Source: Enoplolaimus lenunculus (lineage: Eukaryota; Nematoda; Enoplea; Enoplida; Thoracostomopsidae). From it: a stretch of 64,000 bases of DNA. Made by a program: the position numbers and the translations under genes. Shown piece after piece: positions 59,060 through 64,000 of this stretch. Each line of letters starts with the position of its first letter. Within the stretch, counting starts at the first letter, position 1. A model generated the notes under the pieces. The model was not told where the DNA came from. It was given only the letters and a program-made list of their open reading frames with translations, and did not search any database. The DNA lies in contig JASANG010000539.1 of assembly GCA_030248215.1 (NCBI GenBank), positions 291,277 to 355,276 of the forward strand, read 5' to 3'.

Positions 59060-59435
59060 TTTGGTTTCGCCAGAACGTTCTCCTTTTATTCCGTTACGGA
59101 CTGTTATATATTTTTAACCCACGCGTTATACTGATACATTCGCTACTGCATTTAACTTTCGAATTAAACGTTTCTTTGTCTGGTATCAAATTCTTGAGCG
59201 ATAATACAAGGTTATACTTAGGAATGTACTTCCAAAATGTAAATATGATTTTTGGTTTTAAATTCTACTTTATTTTGGCGTGGTGTTACTTACGCACTAC
59301 AATTAGGACACTTGTCATTTATGGACTCTAATTAGGGTTCAGGGACTCTATCCGCTTACGGACTCTCATTAGGAATACGGACTCCTATTGATTGGGGCTC
59401 AAAATGGGGCCCCCTCTTATTAGGTCACTACAGTA
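59060..59435. mobile_element. TACTGTAGT MITE, left end degraded
   Basis: Matches the family from TATTCCGTTACGGACTGTTA through TTAGGGTTCAGGGACTCTAT to the right end TTAGGTCACTACAGTA. The downstream sequence to about 59550 is shared with the flank of the copy at 18208-18612. Confidence 0.8.
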
Positions 59436-60303
59436 GTTTAGTCGAATTCAGATATCTATTGTTGCGCGGCAGCAGATATGTTGACAATTGATCAATACTA
59501 TTGCAACATGTTATACATATACTTATATTTACCGTGTGGCGCAGTAATACAATTTGTTTAGTAATGTGTATTTTAGTAATTTGTACGGCAGGGACCTTGC
59601 TATTTTTTCACAACATAATTATGTCAGCTCGTTTGCAAAACTTTCTGGCTATAAAATGGAGCAGCTCCCTCTTACCCTGCGGTTGCGCCACTCCACTGCG
59701 CAGTATCTGTCTATAGATCTGTAGGTCGTACATAGGATAAAAATATACGGATACGTGCAGCGTGGCTTGTTGGTGTGTATAACTGATAATCTGTCTTACA
59801 CGTATGAAATCCCGTGTAACAACTGCTTTATTTTCTACTTTACTTATGATCGTAATGTGCGTAATGATGTGTGGATACGAAAATACAGCGTGTATTTCGG
59901 TAGCTCAAACCAGGGAGACAACAAGGGCTCGGATTTGGCAAAAATGTGCGGTTCAGATCCGGATTAGGATGCGAAAAAGCCGTATTCAAAAGCCGATTCG
60001 AACAGTTTTCGGCAATATGTTTTTCATTTTTAAACAATATAAGTTTCATATAACTTGTCATATAAATCAATATTTTTGTTCAACGTCACAAATCTTAGAA
60101 CTGAGGTCGGGTACGAAATACATTAACGTTTACAAGTTATGTGACTGATATTGCGTTGATATTCAGTAACAAACTATAGATGTATCGGAAATTTGCAACA
60201 CGGTAGGTTCGGTGCCGCCCTAGCTTAAACTGACCTGCGCCTACTATTTGGCTGCACAAATAGAAGTGCAAAATGCCCCGGTTGACTGGAATAAACGTAC
60301 GTA

Positions 60304-60658
60304 CCCTGTTTAAACAACTAAGCTGGACAGCGTTTTTCTATCAAGATTTCAAAAGTATCGTTTCAAACTCGCAGGTATTCAACTGATTGCACTATATCAA
60401 CGTGTAGTGTATATATTTTATGTTTAGATATATTGTAATAAAGTGATCATACATGACACAGTTTGGCAGCAAAGGGCGTTCCTGTTTAAACAACTAAGCT
60501 GGACAACGTTTTTCTATCAAGATTTCAAAAGTATCGTTTCAAACTCGCAGGTGTTCAACTGATTGCACTATATCAACGTGTAGTGTATATATTTTATGTT
60601 TTAGACATATTGTAATAAAGTGATCATACATGACACAGTTTGGCAGCAAAGGGCGTTT
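60304..60658 (+). repeat. Tandem duplication covering the promoter and start codon of V-ATPase F
   Basis: A unit of 177-178 bp (starting CCTGTTTAAACAACTAAGCT, ending GGCAGCAAAGGGCGTT) is present at 60304-60480 and 60481-60658, almost identical. Each contains an ATG followed by the first codons of subunit F. The first copy's ATG (60453) opens only a 14-codon frame ending at 60497, so it could act as an upstream open reading frame; the second copy's ATG (60630) begins the real protein. Confidence 0.92.
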
Positions 60659-62603
60659 ACTTGCAGTAATTGGTGATGATGATACCTGCACTGGATTTCT
60701 TTTAGGTGCGGTTTATGATATTTAGGCAATGTAGTATGGTTTTGTACTTTGAATGCAACAGCGAATTGAAAAGAGCCGTTTTTCTGCTGTACAGCAAATA
60801 AGTGTTAGCCTAGACTGTACACAGTTTGACAGCAAAGGGCGTTTGCTTGCAGTAATTGGCGGTGATGATTCGTACACTGGATTTATTATAGGTACTTCTT
60901 ATGATATTTAAGCAGTGTATGGTTTGTTCATTGAATACAACAGCGAATTTAAAAGAGTTTTTTGTCTTATACAACAAAAAAGCGTAAACCTAGGCCGTAG
61001 GTAATTAATGAAACCAATATTTTTGCGAGGAGTACTTTTCTGTCCTGTTGTATTTACAATCCCGTTTGTATTGTTTCAGGTGGAATTGGTGAACTAAATC
61101 GTGTCCGGCAACCAAATTTCATGATTGTGGACAAGGACACAAGTGTTTCTGATATTGAGGAGTGTTTTAAAAATTTTGTGCATCATCGAGAGGATATAGG
61201 TGAGTTTGCAGTAATGCAGCGCCCAGTTTAAGTTTTGATGCTTTGCCATCTGAAATCCCTAACGTTAGGGTAAACGAGCAACAAATTTTTGTGTGGCACG
61301 GGTTAAGGTAAGATTAACAGAGTTATTGAGCGAAGCTCGGAGTTTCGCGAAGCGTTTTATGTTTTGTACTTGGGGGTCGAAAGGTGGATGTCCGTCTGTC
61401 CGTCCGAAAAGAATCTTAGGAACGGCTGAACCGATTTTGATAAACTTTTTTTTGTTTGAAAGCCAATTATCCTGGGGTGTTCACCTCGCATTGGGGTTTA
61501 AAAATTTTAAGCTGTTTATTAGCTAGAGGCTAATTTGCATAATTAATTAAGCCTAAATTAGGACTTTCCACAATATTTCACTAATTATTACAGTTATAAG
61601 CAATCTAATTTTAGCATTAAAGGGTTTTTGGGTACGAGGAATCTGCGTAGACTGTTTACAAACCTCCAAAACCGATAATTGAGCAGTTATCTAATAGGTA
61701 ATTTGCATATTACCATAGTTTATAAGCCTAAATTTGGACTTTTTACAATATTTCACTAATTATTAAGGTTAAAAACAATATAATTTCAGCACTAAAGGGT
61801 TTTTTGGTGCGAACAATTTGAATAAATAGTTTACAAACATCCAAAACCGATAATTGAATAGTTAGCTAATAGCTAATTTGCATATTAGCTTAATTGACAA
61901 GACAAAACTAGGACTTTTTAAATTATTCCAAAAATTATAGAGTGGCTGAAGGGTTTTTGGGTGCGAGGAATCTGAGGAAATTGCTTACAAACCTCCAAAA
62001 CCGATAAATGAATAGTTAGCTATTAACTAATTTGCATATTACCTTAATTGCTTAGGTGCGTTCGAGCTTCGCTCAATATATGTAGTCCCACTACGACTGG
62101 TTATAGTTTGTAAATTCGTTGTGTGACATATTTAATGTAATATTGTTTGCTAGTTAGCCTTCGTGTTTTCGAAGTTATTTGGGTTGATTCCGCGTAGTAT
62201 ATATTATATAGAGTTACTGTTACGCATACGCCGTATTGATCGACACGAATGTGATTGGGTTTTGTTTCAGGTTCATTTTTTTGCAATAAATCTAAAAAAT
62301 GCAAATTCTTTTCTCTTGGAGAGACCAAACCATTTTCAGGATAACTATCCGACATTGCTTGACGCAAGCGGGCTTATTTATCACTGTTGCTGTATTACGT
62401 ATATTGAGCGTATATTTATTGCTTAAGGTATTGTGCTGATCAATCAACACATAGCTGAAATGATCAGGTACGATATTGATAAATATGAAAAATCGATTCC
62501 AGCGGTATTAGAAATTCCAAGCAAAGACATGCCATACGATCCAAGCAAGGATTCAATATTGCATCGCGCTCGAGGGCTTTATAATCCAGAAGATTTTCGT
62601 TAA
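60630..62603 (+). CDS. ATP6V1F: V-type proton ATPase subunit F
   Basis: Three exons, 60630-60705, 61080-61199, 62428-62603, give 372 nt (123 aa); the human protein has 119. The sequence follows the family closely: [20 protein letters not shown] near the N-terminus, [26 protein letters not shown], then [20 protein letters not shown] and a final [12 protein letters not shown]. Subunit F belongs to the central stalk of the V1 sector and couples ATP hydrolysis to rotation and proton pumping into lysosomes, endosomes and other acidic compartments. The start is the second of two duplicated ATGs, because only that one stays open. A further copy of exon 1 without a start codon lies at 60819-60891. 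Intron 2 holds a 780-bp element. Confidence 0.95.
60814..60891 (+). pseudogene. Duplicated exon 1 of V-ATPase F (no start codon)
   Basis: The sequence encodes [20 protein letters not shown] and GFII, then a GTACTT donor, parallel to exon 1 ([20 protein letters not shown] and GFLL). The intron DNA following both copies is also similar (TTATGATATTTA, ACAGCGAATT, AAAAGAG), so exon plus intron start was duplicated in tandem. The ATG is replaced by a CTGT sequence. An upstream CCTAG acceptor at 60813 would let it splice in frame after exon 1, adding a repeated segment; more likely it is a relic. Confidence 0.8.
61323..62100. mobile_element. GAGCGAAGCTCG element, full copy in V-ATPase F intron 2
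   Basis: Left end TTATTGAGCGAAGCTCG and right end CGAGCTTCGCTCAATATA are inverted repeats. The interior has GTCGAAAGGTGGATGTCCGT, then three to four units with TTACAAACCTCCAAAACCGA and AGTTAGCTAATAGCTAATTT. It is non-coding and the most complete member of the family that includes 8481-9035 and 33175-34104. Confidence 0.85.
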
Positions 62604-64000
62604 AACTAACTCATAACAAAACAGTGGAAATACGTGCTTGTCAATGATTTAGTCAACGGTGTCGCCAAAAAATTTGTAGTAAAAATCTAATACGAGGTCA
62701 TTTTATAAGCCTATTTTTAACCTTCTTTTACTGTGTTGTATATTCCAATTCAAAACAAGGCTGTTAACCGACCGTCAAATTTTGGCCGTTTAATATTGTA
62801 TGAAATACGGTATCACGTTAAGAAGACGTTGAAAAACTCAACACCAGAATTTAGGTTTTGGTAGCCAAATCCGGTATTACCATTATTCAGTTTACACTTG
62901 AACAACTCGCAATTTTTTTTCAATATTGTTATATTTTTACCATTTAGTTAATTTTTCAGTACTTCCGAATTTCTGTTGTACCCAGTTTAGCAGTTTCCCG
63001 TTGTACCGTTTAAAGAAGTTAATGCTGATATGCAAAAATTCTCGGTGTTGTATGTATATATTTATGTATATAATCTATTTACACATCTAACCGTAATATA
63101 AATATTAGAAGTAAAATTTTAAAACTGGTGCGTTTACTGAAACGTAGTATTGTACGCAGTCGAGCGATAATGTAATTCGGGATTTGCTAACTGTTGTTGG
63201 CCATTCGACAAATTTACTTTACGTACGGCTTTCGGCGGTTCAATAAATTTTCTTTACCTACAGCTACTGAAGTTTCGTATAGCGCTTGCCTGCCATTAGT
63301 CTAAATCTATTCTGGGTGCGCGTTACAACTGAGGCTGACAGGTGTCACGGCATTATCCCCCCGGAATAATTGAACCGGTTCGATTTTCACCCTGGATAAA
63401 CTACACCAGTCACGACGTAGTTTTTCCTCACTTAAAAATAGTTACCATTGGAAGTTTGACTTCAAAGTCTGCTTGCTTTTAAGCATAAATAATTTAGGTG
63501 TACGCGTAACAAAAGTCGTTTAGGGATACCCTAAAACTTGGCACAAAATTTTTCGTGCCAAGTGTTATGATAGCCCTATGCTGCTTAAATTGAACTTGTA
63601 TACATAGAGTTACCCGAACACTTGGCACGCGAAGTTTTGTGTCAAGTGTGGCAACCCTCAACCACTGTTCCCCTTGCACCAAAATCAAAGTGAATGGCGC
63701 ATTAATGCGTATCAGAGCAAGCGGACTTTGAAACCAAACTCAAAATGGTAACAATTTTCTATTGGAAAGATTACACTGGTGTAATTTTTTCTGTGGGGGG
63801 AATTACACCGTAACACCAGAACATGTTTTGTCCCTGTTGTAATAGTAGGAAACATTTTGTGTGCATGTTAAATCATCGTCAAAATAAAAAAAAAATTGAA
63901 TTGCCCGCTATCCTTATGTGACAGTTACCACTTGTACTGCAATCCAACTCTGTATATCTGGGATGACAAAATTTTGCTGCAGCATAATATGTTTATACAA
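62604..64000. other. Intergenic region downstream of V-ATPase F
   Basis: The left part probably includes the 3' UTR of V-ATPase F. A foldback element occupies about 63345-63810. I recognise no gene. Confidence 0.5.
63345..63810. mobile_element. Foldback element with internal hairpins
   Basis: Left arm AGTTTGACTTCAAAGTCTGC with TTGCT (63452-63476) and right arm AGCAAGCGGACTTTGAAACC with AAACT (63716-63740) are inverted. TAGTTACCATT and AATGGTAACAA outside them, and ACACCAGT against ACTGGTGT further out, are also inverted. Inside lie two further palindromes, ACTTGGCACAAAATTTTTCG..CCAAGT (63536-63563) and ACACTTGGCACGCG..CAAGTGT (63619-63650). Non-coding. Confidence 0.72.

Larger units (their letters stand above)
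53519..60303. other. Gene-free, repeat-rich region between the coiled-coil and V-ATPase F genes
   Basis: The left part must hold the promoter of the minus-strand coiled-coil gene and the right edge that of V-ATPase F. Between them I see only elements: 53821-54090, 54118-54548, 54645-54780, 55440-55880, 56378-58120, 58713-58806, 58808-59044 and 59060-59435. Open frames are accounted for by repeats or are short without motifs. Confidence 0.6.

Overview
This is a eukaryotic (metazoan) nuclear window. It is AT-rich, with spliced genes and long intergenic and intronic tracts full of short inverted-repeat elements. Degenerate blocks of the hexamer TTAGGC/GCCTAA, the telomere repeat type of nematodes, occur inside a dispersed element family. 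Together with TTTTAG/TTTCAG acceptors and the gene content this suggests a nematode. I infer a lineage rather unlike Caenorhabditis, but that placement is a guess.

Five protein-coding genes can be modelled exon by exon with consistent reading phase. (1) UPF1/smg-2, + strand, 3760-15775, 23 exons, 1,128 aa, complete: the RNA helicase of nonsense-mediated decay. (2) OSTF1, + strand, 21511-23965, 8 exons, 211 aa: an SH3 plus ankyrin adaptor. (3) A 629-aa F-box-like protein, + strand, 27462-29871, 3 exons. (4) A giant coiled-coil protein, - strand, about 53518 down to about 34617, some 14 exons and about 2,800 aa, including one 7-kb exon. I recognise no named family for it; two EF-hand-like modules sit on either side of the coiled coil. 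(5) V-ATPase subunit F (ATP6V1F/vha-9 type), + strand, 60630-62603, 3 exons, 123 aa, with a partly duplicated first exon.

Layout: 1-3.7 kb intergenic; 3.8-15.8 kb UPF1, with inverted-repeat elements in introns 1, 7, 15 and 22; 15.8-21.5 kb mostly featureless intergenic DNA with one element; 21.5-24 kb OSTF1; 24-27.4 kb element-rich; 27.5-29.9 kb F-box gene; 30-34.6 kb a dense pile of repeats; 34.6-53.5 kb the coiled-coil gene, whose introns also carry elements; 53.5-60.3 kb a repeat desert including a 1.7-kb foldback minisatellite region; 60.3-62.6 kb V-ATPase F; 62.6-64 kb intergenic with a foldback element.

The genes are housekeeping or cytoskeletal and show no operon-like relationship. 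The most unusual content is (a) the non-autonomous element families, one carrying telomere-type TTAGGC blocks, one flanked by TTAA and carrying an antisense tRNA-like segment, and two with CAGG termini and 8-bp target duplications; (b) the coiled-coil protein with duplicated EF-hand modules that share a 31-nt microexon and splice phases; and (c) the duplicated start-exon region of V-ATPase F. No CRISPR array, rRNA or clearly functional tRNA was seen.
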